The position numbers and the translations under genes were made by a program. From Streptomyces sp. D2-8 (GTDB lineage Bacteria; Actinomycetota; Actinomycetes; Streptomycetales; Streptomycetaceae), in contig NZ_JAAHBP010000006.1 of the NCBI RefSeq assembly GCF_023184515.1, forward strand, positions 1-34,848: DNA of 34,848 nucleotides, in the 5' to 3' direction. The notes under the pieces were generated by a model that ran no database searches, was not told where the DNA came from, and saw only the letters and a program-made list of their open reading frames with translations. Shown piece by piece: positions 6,604-13,631 of this stretch (position 1 is the stretch's first letter; every line of letters begins with the position of its first letter).

Positions 6604-7670
6604 TGAGCAGGGTCTGGGACGTGCCGGTGGACGACTCGACCCGGGTGCGGGACGTGCGGGTGGCGGCCGAGGAGGCCTGCGCCTGCGCCGGCCTGCCCTC
6701 CAACCGCACCGCGACCGCCGCGCTCGTGGCGACGGAGCTGGCGACCAACCTGTTGCGGCACGCGGAGGGCGGGCGCGTGCTGATCAACCTCGTCGAGCGT
6801 GCGCAAGGCGACCGCCGGGCGGCCGTGCAGCTCGTCTCGCTCGACCACGGCCCCGGCATCCCGGACGTCGCGGCGGCGATGCGCGACGGCTACACGACGA
6901 CCGTCGCCGCCTCGCTCGGCGCCGGGCTCGGCACGTGCCGGCGCATAGCGAACGACTTCGATCTGCACAGCGCGCCCGGCCGGGGCACCGTCGTGATGGC
7001 CCGGATCGGCCACGAGCCCGCCGTCCGGAACCAGGGGCCGCCCCCGCCGGGTCCGCGCGCCGGGGGTGTCAATGTCCCCCTCGGCCGGGCCGAGTACTCC
7101 GGGGATTCCTGGGGCCGGGTGCGCGGCGGCGACCGGCTGACCCTGCTGCTCGCCGACGGGCTCGGTCACGGAGCGAAGGCCGCCGAGGCCTCCACCGCGG
7201 CGGTGACCGGGCTGCGCGGCCTGGCGGAGCTGCCGCCCGCCGAGATCCTGCGGCGTCTGGGCCGGGCCCTGCGCCCCACCCGGGGCGCGGCCGTCGCCGT
7301 GGCCCAACTTGATCTCGAAGCCGGGCAGTTGAGCTTCGCCGGGATCGGCAACGTCGGCGCCCGGCTGCGGACCGACGGTGCGTGGAAGCCGCTGCTGTCC
7401 CACCCCGGCATCGTGGGCGCGCAGGCCCCGGCTTCCGTGCCCGTGCAGCGGGTCGCCTGGCACGCGGACAGCCTGCTGGTGCTGCACAGCGACGGCCTGC
7501 CCAGCCGTTGGACGCCGCCCGACGACGGCGTACTGCCCGGCTGCGACCCGGCGGTGGCGGCCGCGGTGGTGCTCCGGGACGCGGGCAGTGCGGCCCGGCC
7601 GGTCCGGGACGACACGTGCGTGGCCGTCCTGACCGCCGGCGGCGTGAGCCGCCACGGCTCAGGGGCCTGA
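6603..7670 (+). CDS. Fusion of an RsbT-like HATPase and an RsbX-like phosphatase
   Basis: This 355-residue protein joins two modules. Residues 1-140 are a GHKL ATPase (ATELATNLLRHA, LDHGPGIPD, LGAGLGTCRRI). Residues about 155-350 are a compact SpoIIE/PP2C phosphatase with YSGDSWG, LLLADGLGHGAKA, VLHSDGL and RDDTCVAVL. A Pro/Gly-rich linker (GPPPPGPR) separates them. In B. subtilis, RsbX resets the stressosome by dephosphorylating RsbR and RsbS. Here it is the last gene of the coupled rsbRST operon, which fits that role, with the kinase-like half perhaps docking on RsbS. This architecture is known in other actinobacteria and proteobacteria. Whether both halves are active is not visible. Confidence 0.88.
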   Translation: MSRVWDVPVDDSTRVRDVRVAAEEACACAGLPSNRTATAALVATELATNLLRHAEGGRVLINLVERAQGDRRAAVQLVSLDHGPGIPDVAAAMRDGYTTTVAASLGAGLGTCRRIANDFDLHSAPGRGTVVMARIGHEPAVRNQGPPPPGPRAGGVNVPLGRAEYSGDSWGRVRGGDRLTLLLADGLGHGAKAAEASTAAVTGLRGLAELPPAEILRRLGRALRPTRGAAVAVAQLDLEAGQLSFAGIGNVGARLRTDGAWKPLLSHPGIVGAQAPASVPVQRVAWHADSLLVLHSDGLPSRWTPPDDGVLPGCDPAVAAAVVLRDAGSAARPVRDDTCVAVLTAGGVSRHGSGA

Positions 7671-7716
7671 CGCTCGGCGGGTCGCGCAGTGCGTGCGGCC
7701 GGTCAACCGTGGGGAA

Positions 7717-8250
7717 TCACGGCCCGGGCTCACCGGCGCCGGGCGTCGTGTCCTGGGCCGTCCCAGCGGCGTCGGGCGTGGCGTCCTGGGCTGCCAGGAA
7801 GCCCCTCAACCCTCTGCTCAGCGCCGCCCGTTCGGCCGGTTGCATGGCTGCCAAGGCTGTGGCCAGGGCCTGGGCGCGGCGGTCGGCGACGTCGCCCAGG
7901 ACGTGCTGTCCGTGTGTGGTGAGCCACAGTTGCACCTCGCGGCGGGCGCCGGGATGGGGGGCCCGTTCCAGCAGGCCGGCCGCCGCCAGGCGGTCGCAGA
8001 GGCGGCTGGCCGTGGGGAGGCCGATGTCGAGGCCGTCCGCCAGGGCCGTCAGGTTCAGGCCGGGCGCCGCCTGCACGGTGCGCAGCGCCCGCAACTGGTG
8101 CGGCGACAGGCGCAGGGACGCCTCTTGGGCGGCGACCGACCACAGCGCCGTCAGACTCTCCACGGCATCGGCGATCTGCGATGCGACGGCCTCCGGGCCA
8201 TCGCCCGGTCCCTTCGCCCGGTGGTGGCCGGGGCCGCCGAGATCGGTCAC
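7717..8250 (-). CDS. MarR-family transcriptional regulator
   Basis: This 177-residue protein has a MarR core: LSPHQLRALRTVQAAPGLNLTALADGLDIGLPTASRLCDRLAAAGLLERAPHPGARREVQLWLT is helix-turn-helix plus wing, flanked by dimerisation helices. The C-terminal tail is acidic/Thr/Pro-rich and low complexity. The GTG at 8250 is chosen from the family length and a GGAAG ten nt upstream; the open frame runs on to 8826 but that part is antisense to ribA. It converges with the rsb operon (46-bp gap) and is similar to the MarR at 2889-3383, so the two bracket the stress block. A SigB-type promoter pattern lies upstream at 8309-8333. Confidence 0.88.
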   Translation of the reverse strand: MTDLGGPGHHRAKGPGDGPEAVASQIADAVESLTALWSVAAQEASLRLSPHQLRALRTVQAAPGLNLTALADGLDIGLPTASRLCDRLAAAGLLERAPHPGARREVQLWLTTHGQHVLGDVADRRAQALATALAAMQPAERAALSRGLRGFLAAQDATPDAAGTAQDTTPGAGEPGP

Positions 8251-8308
8251 GAAACGGTCACTTCCATAAGGCTCCGGGTACTGATGAGGTCGCCCTCTTT
8301 CAAAGGCT

Positions 8309-8333
8309 GTACCCGATGAACCGAGGGGCAAGC
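8309..8333 (-). promoter_or_regulatory. Candidate SigB-type promoter of the second MarR gene
   Basis: On the minus strand GCTT (8333-8330) precedes GGGTAC (8314-8309) by exactly 15 nt, again matching GNNT-N14-16-GGGTA(C/T). It is 58 nt upstream of the GTG at 8250. If real, the local sigma factor would activate this regulator. Confidence 0.4.
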
Positions 8334-8348
8334 AGCCCGGTTCAGTGC

Positions 8349-8368
8349 CCGGCCGGACCGGAGGCCGG
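8349..8368 (-). terminator. Possible terminator of ribA
   Basis: CCGGCC and GGCCGG form a 6-bp stem with an 8-nt loop immediately beyond the ribA stop codon on the minus strand. It is short, and G/C-rich pairs of this size arise easily in this genome. Confidence 0.35.
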
Positions 8369-8369
8369 C

Positions 8370-9011
8370 TCAGCCCGCGCTGAGCTCCGTCAGCGCGGCG
8401 AGCGGCAGGGTGTGCTGGGTCTGGAGGACTTTCGCGCGCAGGTAGCGGACGTTGTGGGCGGTGGTGAAGACACCCGTGGGGATCCGGTCGCGGACGTCGA
8501 CGCCCAGGGACCGCAACTGGTCCGCCTTGTCGGGGTTGTTGGAGAGCAGCTCCAGTTCGCCGATGCCCAGGGCCCGGAGCATCTGTGCTGCCGCCGTGTA
8601 GTCGCGGGCGTCCTCCGGCAGCCCCAGCGCCGCGTTCGCCTCGTACGTGTCGAGCCCCTCGTCCTGGAGGGCGTACGCGTCGAGCTTGTTGTAGAGGCCG
8701 ATCCCGCGCCCCTCCTGGCGGAGGTAGAGCAGCACGCCGCCGCGCTCGGCGATGCGCTCGACCGCCTCGCGCAGCTGCGGGCCGCAGTCGCAGCGGGCCG
8801 AGCCGAACACGTCCCCGGTCAGGCACTCGGAGTGCAGCCGCACCAGCGGGACCGGGCCGGGCTTGCCGAGGACCACGGCCACGTGCTCCCGGCCGTCGGC
8901 CAGCCCGTGGAAGGTGACGAGCTCGGCGTCGGCCTCGTAGCCGTCATGGAAACGCAGCGGGACCCGGACGCGGGAGCGCGGCGTGGCGATGACGGCGGGG
9001 GTGTCGGGCAT
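8370..9011 (-). CDS. ribA: GTP cyclohydrolase II
   Basis: This 213-residue enzyme opens GTP to 2,5-diamino-6-ribosylamino-4-pyrimidinone phosphate, the first step of riboflavin and deazaflavin synthesis. The zinc cysteines are present in SECLTGDVFGSARCDCG (C63, C74, C76), and the catalytic segment is VLLYLRQEGRGIGL. Y96 is the tyrosine that separates true GTP cyclohydrolase II from the Streptomyces paralogue (Met at this position) that stops at a formamidopyrimidine, so the normal product is expected. It is a stand-alone RibA, with no RibB domain. The ATG at 9011 has GGAGG six nt upstream. Two copies of a TTCAAATTTGAA-like operator lie at 9058-9115. Confidence 0.95.
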   Translation of the reverse strand: MPDTPAVIATPRSRVRVPLRFHDGYEADAELVTFHGLADGREHVAVVLGKPGPVPLVRLHSECLTGDVFGSARCDCGPQLREAVERIAERGGVLLYLRQEGRGIGLYNKLDAYALQDEGLDTYEANAALGLPEDARDYTAAAQMLRALGIGELELLSNNPDKADQLRSLGVDVRDRIPTGVFTTAHNVRYLRAKVLQTQHTLPLAALTELSAG

Positions 9012-9057
9012 GCGGGGCCTCCGGGTTCCGTTTCCTGCTCGGCTGCACAGCCGTAGT

Positions 9058-9073
9058 GCTTCAGATTTGAAGC
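9058..9073. promoter_or_regulatory. MarR-type operator 1 upstream of ribA
   Basis: GCTTCAGATTTGAAGC is a 6-4-6 inverted repeat 47 bp upstream of the ribA start. It shares the TTcaAnTTTGAA core with the sites at 9100 and 9714. It probably overlaps the ribA promoter. Confidence 0.7.
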
Positions 9074-9099
9074 AAATCCACGTCCGGAACCCTACTCGT

Positions 9100-9115
9100 G
9101 CTTTAAATTTGAAGC
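9100..9115. promoter_or_regulatory. MarR-type operator 2 upstream of ribA
   Basis: GCTTTAAATTTGAAGC is a near-perfect 16-bp palindrome. Its centre is 42 bp, or four helical turns, from operator 1, so two dimers would lie on the same face of the DNA. It lies between ribA and the MarR gene ending at 9181. Confidence 0.7.
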
Positions 9116-9180
9116 AACGAGGATCCGACGCCTTGTGATGCGCGTCACGCGGCGCCTCGGGCGTGCGCCGACGCGCCGCG

Positions 9181-9696
9181 TCACGAACAGGCCGGTGAAG
9201 ACCTCCGCCGCCACGGCACCTCGTCCGCAGCCGGCCGCGCCCCGTCCTCCTGGAGCCCCTGCGCGATCGCCGCGGAGATCCCCTCCAGCTGCCCCACCTG
9301 CTCGTCGCTGAGCCGGTCGAACAGGAAGCTCCGCACGGTCTCGACATGCCCGGGCGCCGCGCGCTCCAGCACGGCGAACCCCTCGTCGGTCAGCGCGGCG
9401 ATGCTGCCCCGCTTGTCGTACCGGCAGGCCTCGCGCCGCAGCATGCCGTCCTTCTCCAGCCGTGTGACCGCGTACGTCAGCCGGCTGCGCGTGATCTTCA
9501 GCCGCTCGGCGAGATCGGTCATGCGCAGCCGCCGTTCCGGGGACTCCGACAGGACCGACAGGATGGAGTAGTACAGGTGCGGCATGCCGGCGTCCTGCTG
9601 GAGCTGCCGGTCGATCGCGTCCTCCAGGAGCAGCGAGGCGGCGATGTAGGCGCGCCAGGCGCGCTGCTCATCGGGGGTGAGCCAGCGAGTCGTCAT
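9181..9696 (-). CDS. MarR-family regulator of the riboflavin-precursor module
   Basis: This 171-residue MarR protein has TPDEQRAWRAYIAASLLLEDAIDRQL as dimer helix, RRLRMTDLAERLKITRSRLTYAVTRLEKDGMLRREACRYDKRGSIAALTDEG as helix-turn-helix and wing, and a long C-terminal helix. It sits between ribA (same strand) and the RibD-like gene (divergent). A palindrome with the same core as the two ribA operators overlaps its promoter at 9714-9728. It is therefore the obvious candidate to bind all three sites and repress the module and itself. The ATG at 9696 is chosen because the upstream ATG at 9720 lies inside the operator. The C-terminal 25 residues are basic and low complexity. Confidence 0.9.
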   Translation of the reverse strand: MTTRWLTPDEQRAWRAYIAASLLLEDAIDRQLQQDAGMPHLYYSILSVLSESPERRLRMTDLAERLKITRSRLTYAVTRLEKDGMLRREACRYDKRGSIAALTDEGFAVLERAAPGHVETVRSFLFDRLSDEQVGQLEGISAAIAQGLQEDGARPAADEVPWRRRSSPACS

Positions 9697-9713
9697 GCCG
9701 CCAGTGTAGGTTT

Positions 9714-9728
9714 GTTTCAAACTTGAAC
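9714..9728. promoter_or_regulatory. MarR-type operator between the MarR and RibD-like genes
   Basis: GTTTCAAACTTGAAC carries TTCAA-AC-TTGAA, the same core as the ribA operators. It lies 18 bp upstream of the MarR start and 46 bp upstream of the RibD-like start, so one bound dimer could control both divergent genes. Confidence 0.65.
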
Positions 9729-9773
9729 CAAGCCCTGTCCAGTCCCGCCGTCCCGACCAGCCGCGGAGCGTCG

Positions 9774-10904
9774 ATGCCTCACCCGTACGTCCTGCTGTCC
9801 GCCGCCGTCTCCCTCGACGGCTACCTGGACGACACCGGACCCGACCGCCTGCTCCTGTCGAGTCCGGCCGACTTCGACCGGGTCGACGAGGTCCGGGCCT
9901 CCGTCGACGCGATCCTGATCGGCGCCGGCACCATCCGCGCCGACAACCCGCGGCTGCTGGTGAACTCGGAGAAGCGCCGGGCCGCCCGCACGGCCGCGGG
10001 CCGGCCCGAGTACCCCCTCAAGGCCACCGTCAGCGGCTCCGGCGACCTCGACCCGGACGCCCGTTTCTGGCACACCGGCGGCGAGAAGGTCCTCTACACG
10101 ACCGACCGGGGCGCCGAACGCGCCCATGCCCTCGGCCTCGCCACCGACGTCGTCCCGCTCGGCGCCGGCCTCGACTGGCGGCGGCTGCTCACGCACCTGC
10201 ACGACGTCCGGGGCGTACGGCGGCTCATGGTCGAGGGCGGCGGCCTGATCCACACCCAGCTCCTCACCCAGGGCCTCGCCGACGAACTCCAGCTGGTCCT
10301 CGCCCCGCTCTTCGTGGGCGACCCCCGGGCACCCCGCCTCTTCGGCCCCGGCGGCTACCAGGGCGGCCGGCTCCGGCTGCTGGAGTCGCGGCGGATCGAG
10401 GACGTGGTCCTGATGCGCTACGAACCGACCGCCCCGGGCACCGGCCCCCTGCCCGCCGCCGCCGACCACCACTGGCTGGCCCTCGCCTGTGAACTGGCCG
10501 ACCGCTGCCCGCCGTCGGACACGGCGTTCAGCGTGGGCGCGGTCGTGGTCGCCGCCGACGGCACGGAACTGGCCCGGGGCCACTCCCGCGAGGCCGGCGA
10601 CCCGGTCGTGCACGCCGAGGAGGCGGCCCTCGCGAAGCTCGACCCGGCCGACCCGCGCCTGCCCGGCGCGACGGTGTACAGCAGCCTGGAGCCGTGCGCC
10701 CGACGCGCCTCCCGCCCCGCCCCCTGCGCCCGGCTGATCCTCGACGCGGGCGTACGACGGGTCGTCACGGCGTGGCGCGAGCCGGACACCTTCGTGACGG
10801 ACGCCGACGGCAGCGGCCTCCTGGCGGCCGCGGGAGCGGAGGTCCTCGTCCTCCCGGAGCACGAGGAGCGGGCCAAGGCCCCGAACCGCCACCTGCTGCG
10901 CTGA
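9774..10904 (+). CDS. RibD-type reductase-deaminase with reversed domain order
   Basis: This 376-residue protein carries the two activities that convert the GTP cyclohydrolase II product toward 5-amino-6-ribitylaminouracil phosphate. The reductase domain comes first: MPHPYVLLSAAVSLDGYLDD, then ILIGAGTIRADNPRLLV, and VRRLMVEGGGLIHTQLLTQGLADEL. The zinc deaminase comes last, with H280-A-E282 and the RibD-type signature P-C308 and C318. Canonical RibD has deaminase then reductase, so the order here is swapped. The ATG at 9774 has GGAG five nt upstream. It is divergent from the MarR gene and near ribA. No lumazine or riboflavin synthase is present, so the module may feed riboflavin, F420 or a specialised ribityl-pyrimidine product. 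Confidence 0.92.
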   Translation: MPHPYVLLSAAVSLDGYLDDTGPDRLLLSSPADFDRVDEVRASVDAILIGAGTIRADNPRLLVNSEKRRAARTAAGRPEYPLKATVSGSGDLDPDARFWHTGGEKVLYTTDRGAERAHALGLATDVVPLGAGLDWRRLLTHLHDVRGVRRLMVEGGGLIHTQLLTQGLADELQLVLAPLFVGDPRAPRLFGPGGYQGGRLRLLESRRIEDVVLMRYEPTAPGTGPLPAAADHHWLALACELADRCPPSDTAFSVGAVVVAADGTELARGHSREAGDPVVHAEEAALAKLDPADPRLPGATVYSSLEPCARRASRPAPCARLILDAGVRRVVTAWREPDTFVTDADGSGLLAAAGAEVLVLPEHEERAKAPNRHLLR

Positions 10905-10951
10905 GCAGGACGACGAGCAGCGGGTGTGCACGAGTGGTCCCGCGGATGGCG

Positions 10952-10957
10952 TACACT
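10952..10957 (+). promoter_or_regulatory. Probable -10 element of tRNA-fMet
   Basis: TACACT lies 13 nt upstream of the tRNA, with a purine start region GGAGTCA. No clear -35 is seen. Confidence 0.45.
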
Positions 10958-10970
10958 GGAGTCACAACGA

Positions 10971-11044
10971 CGCGGGGTGGAGCAGCTCGGTAGCTCGCTG
11001 GGCTCATAACCCAGAGGTCGCAGGTTCAAATCCTGTCCCCGCTA
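10971..11044 (+). tRNA. Initiator tRNA-fMet (anticodon CAT)
   Basis: A 74-nt cloverleaf. The acceptor CGCGGGG/CCCCGCT has an unpaired C1-U72 end, an initiator hallmark. The anticodon stem CTGGG/CCCAG contains the three consecutive G-C pairs required for P-site entry around loop CTCATAA. The T arm is GCAGG/CCTGT around TTCAAAT, and the discriminator is A. CCA is not encoded. A strong terminator follows. Confidence 0.95.
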
Positions 11045-11051
11045 CTGAAGG

Positions 11052-11087
11052 CCGAGGGCCGGAATCCGAAAGGGTTCCGGCCCTCGG
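11052..11087 (+). terminator. Terminator of tRNA-fMet
   Basis: CCGAGGGCCGGAA (11052-11064) pairs perfectly with TTCCGGCCCTCGG (11075-11087) over 13 bp with a 10-nt loop, followed by TGCATTT. Confidence 0.85.
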
Positions 11088-11337
11088 TGCATTTCCCGGT
11101 GCCTCATTACGGTCGGTGAGCGAACCGTCCCGTTCCGCATAACAACTGACGCACCGTCAAAACCCGCCAGTCACTTGCGAAGCGGTCAACTCGCCCGTTT
11201 TAAGACGGTCATGGCAGGTAAGTCCGCGTGAAAAAGGTTAATGATCAAGTGGAATCGCTGGAATACCCCTCGCGCGTCTATTAACGTTCGATAACGCAGC
11301 GCGGTCGTCCCAGCCGTCACAGAAGGCGGCTCCGTGC

Positions 11338-11478
11338 GCACGCGCCGAATCCCGAAAGGGAACCGGGGAACCACCACTTGGGGTGAATCGGGCGGATACC
11401 ACCGTGTAAGCACGGCAGGTATACGCGCGTAGGAGACCTTCCTGCTCCGAACCCGTCAGCTAACCCGGTAGGCGAGAA
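11338..11478 (+). promoter_or_regulatory. ydaO-type cyclic di-AMP riboswitch
   Basis: The leader of the M23 peptidase gene carries the conserved ydaO/yuaA blocks in order: GCCGAATCCC with a GAAA-capped hairpin, GGGGAACCACC, GGGGTGAATCGGGCGGA, a variable hairpin, then GAACCCGTCAGCTAACCCGGTAGGCG. P1 closes by pairing CGCC (11343-11346) with GGCG (11471-11474). In Streptomyces this class controls cell-wall hydrolases, and high c-di-AMP lowers expression. The aptamer ends only 10-14 nt before the AAGGAG ribosome site, and no separate terminator hairpin is evident, so the mode of control here is unclear. The AT-rich stretch 11200-11300 probably holds the promoter. Confidence 0.9.
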
Positions 11479-11500
11479 GGAAGGAAAGGAGTACGCCCAC

Positions 11501-12535
11501 GTGGCGTCCAACCGGCCTGCCCCCGCGGCCCCGTACGCGCCGAAGCGCGACAGCGACACCTTCGGCTACGGCGGTCAGCGCACCGACGAGGGCCCGTTCC
11601 AGGAGTGGAACCCCACCGAGGAGTCCATCCGTCCCGTCCGCGGCCGGCATCGCGTCACCAAGCAGCGCGGCGGAGGTCTCGCCCGCAGCTCCACCGTCCT
11701 CGGCGTCGGCGTCATAGCCGCCGTGGGTGCCGGCGGCATGGCCAGCGCCCAGACCGGCAAGCCCCCGGTGTCCATCTCCGTCCCGGACCTGCCCTCGGTG
11801 GGTTCCCTCATCTCGGACGACGACACCCCCGAAGGTTCCGCCACTCCGCTCAGCAGCCTCGGCACCACCACGGCGGAAACCGAGCAGAGCAGCTCCGGCG
11901 CCGGTGCCGGCGAGGCGCTGCGCGCCCGGATCCTGGCCCAGGTCGAGCACCAGCAGGACCAGATCGAGACCAAGGCCGCCCAGGACGCCGTGGCCGCCGC
12001 CGAGAAGGCCGCCGCGGAAGCCGTCGCCAAGGCGGAGAAGGAAGCCAAGGCCAAGGCCGCCGAAGCCAAGAGGAAGGCGGAGGAGGAGGCCAGGAAGAAG
12101 GCCGAGGCCGAGCGGCTCGCCGCCCTCGCCAAGCAGTTCACGCTGCCGACCTCCTCGTACACCCTCACCTCGACCTTCGGCCAGGCCGGCGCCTACTGGT
12201 CCTCCGGCTACCACACGGGCCTCGACTTCGCCGCCCCCACGGGCACGCCGATCAAGGCCGTGCACAGTGGCACCATCACCGAGGCGGGCTGGAACGGCTC
12301 CTACGGCTACAAGACCGTCCTCACCCTCGATGACGGCACCGAGATCTGGTACGCGCACCAGTCCTCCATCGGCGTCAGCGTCGGCCAGAAGGTCAGCACC
12401 GGCGACGTCATCGGCCGCGTGGGCGCCACCGGCAACGTCACCGGGGCGCACCTGCACCTCGAGGTCCACTCCGGTGGCTCCACCAGCGGCATCGACCCGA
12501 TGGCCTGGCTGCGGGGCAAGGGACTGAACCCGTAA
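11501..12535 (+). CDS. Secreted or membrane-anchored M23 (LytM-type) peptidoglycan endopeptidase
   Basis: This 344-residue protein has a cytoplasmic-looking N-terminus (1-58), a hydrophobic export or anchor segment (61-84, STVLGVGVIAAVGAGGMASA), a Ser/Thr linker, a long Ala/Lys/Glu coiled coil (about 140-210) and a C-terminal LytM domain. The zinc ligands are visible: H238 and D242 in HTGLD, and H317/H319 in HLHLE. It cleaves peptide cross-bridges in peptidoglycan during growth or spore germination. The coiled coil resembles those of EnvC/NlpD-like regulators. The GTG at 11501 has GGAG nine nt upstream. Its leader is a c-di-AMP riboswitch, which ties wall hydrolysis to turgor or osmotic signalling. 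A hairpin at 12564-12594 ends the unit. Confidence 0.93.
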   Translation: MASNRPAPAAPYAPKRDSDTFGYGGQRTDEGPFQEWNPTEESIRPVRGRHRVTKQRGGGLARSSTVLGVGVIAAVGAGGMASAQTGKPPVSISVPDLPSVGSLISDDDTPEGSATPLSSLGTTTAETEQSSSGAGAGEALRARILAQVEHQQDQIETKAAQDAVAAAEKAAAEAVAKAEKEAKAKAAEAKRKAEEEARKKAEAERLAALAKQFTLPTSSYTLTSTFGQAGAYWSSGYHTGLDFAAPTGTPIKAVHSGTITEAGWNGSYGYKTVLTLDDGTEIWYAHQSSIGVSVGQKVSTGDVIGRVGATGNVTGAHLHLEVHSGGSTSGIDPMAWLRGKGLNP

Positions 12536-12563
12536 GCGGCACACGCCCAAAGGAGCGCCGGCG

Positions 12564-12594
12564 GCCCTGACGACGACCCCCCCGACGTCAGGGC
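12564..12594 (+). terminator. Terminator of the M23 peptidase gene
   Basis: GCCCTGACG (12564-12572) pairs with CGTCAGGGC (12586-12594) across a C-rich loop, 28 bp after the stop codon. Confidence 0.75.
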
Positions 12595-12686
12595 TTCCGG
12601 ATGTCCGGCGCATGGGCGGGCGTGTTCACAGGGCCTTTGCGTCCGTCGCGGAATGAGCTGCTCCAGTACGGACGTTGACGCAGAGC

Positions 12687-13631
12687 ATGACTTCTCTGCG
12701 CACACTCGGCTCCTCCGACCTCGAGGTCTTCCCGCTCGCCCTCGGCGGCAACGTCTTCGGCTGGACCGCCGACGAGGACCGGTCGTTCGCCGTCCTCGAC
12801 GCCTACATCGCCGCCGGCGGCAACTTCGTCGACACCGCCGACTCCTACTCGGCCTGGGTCGAGGGCAACCAGGGCGGTGAGTCCGAGACCGTGCTCGGCA
12901 GGTGGCTGAAGTCCCGCGGCAACCGCGCGGACGTCGTCGTCGCCACGAAGGTCAGCCAGCACCCCGAGTTCCGCGGCCTGTCCGCCGGCACCGTCAAGGC
13001 CGCCGCCGACGCCTCCCTGCGGCGTCTCGGCACCGACCACATCGACCTGTACTACACGCACTTCGACCAGCCCGACGTGCCCGTCGAGGAGATCATCGGG
13101 GCGCTCGACACCCTCGTGAAGGCCGGGAAGGTGCGGCACATCGCCGCCTCCAACATCTCCGCCGAGCGGCTGCGGGCGTCCCTGGAGTTCTCCGACCGCG
13201 AGGGACTCGCCCGGTACGTCGCCCTCCAGCCCCACTACAACCTGGTCTCCCGTGACACCTACGAGGGTGAGCTCCAGGACCTCGCCGAGCGGACCGGCCT
13301 GGCCGCCGTGCCGTACTTCGCGCTCGCCTCCGGCTTCCTCACCGGCAAGTACCGGCCCGGCACGACGGTCGACAGCGCGCGGGCGGGGAGCGCGGCCAGG
13401 CACCTGGAGACCGAGCGTGGGCAGCGGGTCCTCGCCGCCCTCGACGAGATCGCCGGGGCGCATGACGTGCCCGTGGCCACGGTGGCTCTGGCCTGGCTCG
13501 CCGCGCAGCCGACCGTGGCGGCGCCGATCGCTTCCGCGCGGACGGTGGAGCAGCTGCCCGCGCTGGTGGGCGTCGGGGAGCTGACACTCTCGGAGGCCGA
13601 GCTCGGGCGGCTCACCCAGGCCTCGGCCTGA
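12687..13631 (+). CDS. Aldo/keto reductase
   Basis: This 314-residue NADPH-dependent oxidoreductase is a TIM-barrel AKR. The catalytic tetrad can be read as D and Y in FVDTADSYS, K in VVVATKVS and H in LYYTHFD. The family signature GKVRHIAASNISAERL and the C-terminal coenzyme-binding APIASARTVEQL are also present. The substrate is unknown. The ATG at 12687 is chosen because it matches the family N-terminus (MTSLRTLGSSDLEV); the upstream TTG at 12675 is less likely. The ribosome site is weak. The gene converges with the PrsW gene through a shared hairpin. Confidence 0.93.
   Translation: MTSLRTLGSSDLEVFPLALGGNVFGWTADEDRSFAVLDAYIAAGGNFVDTADSYSAWVEGNQGGESETVLGRWLKSRGNRADVVVATKVSQHPEFRGLSAGTVKAAADASLRRLGTDHIDLYYTHFDQPDVPVEEIIGALDTLVKAGKVRHIAASNISAERLRASLEFSDREGLARYVALQPHYNLVSRDTYEGELQDLAERTGLAAVPYFALASGFLTGKYRPGTTVDSARAGSAARHLETERGQRVLAALDEIAGAHDVPVATVALAWLAAQPTVAAPIASARTVEQLPALVGVGELTLSEAELGRLTQASA

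Noticed and set aside
513..11044. Genomic island between two tRNA genes
   Set aside because: No integrase, no repeat of a tRNA 3' end and no change in base composition is visible. The accessory nature of 683-8250 rests only on gene content.
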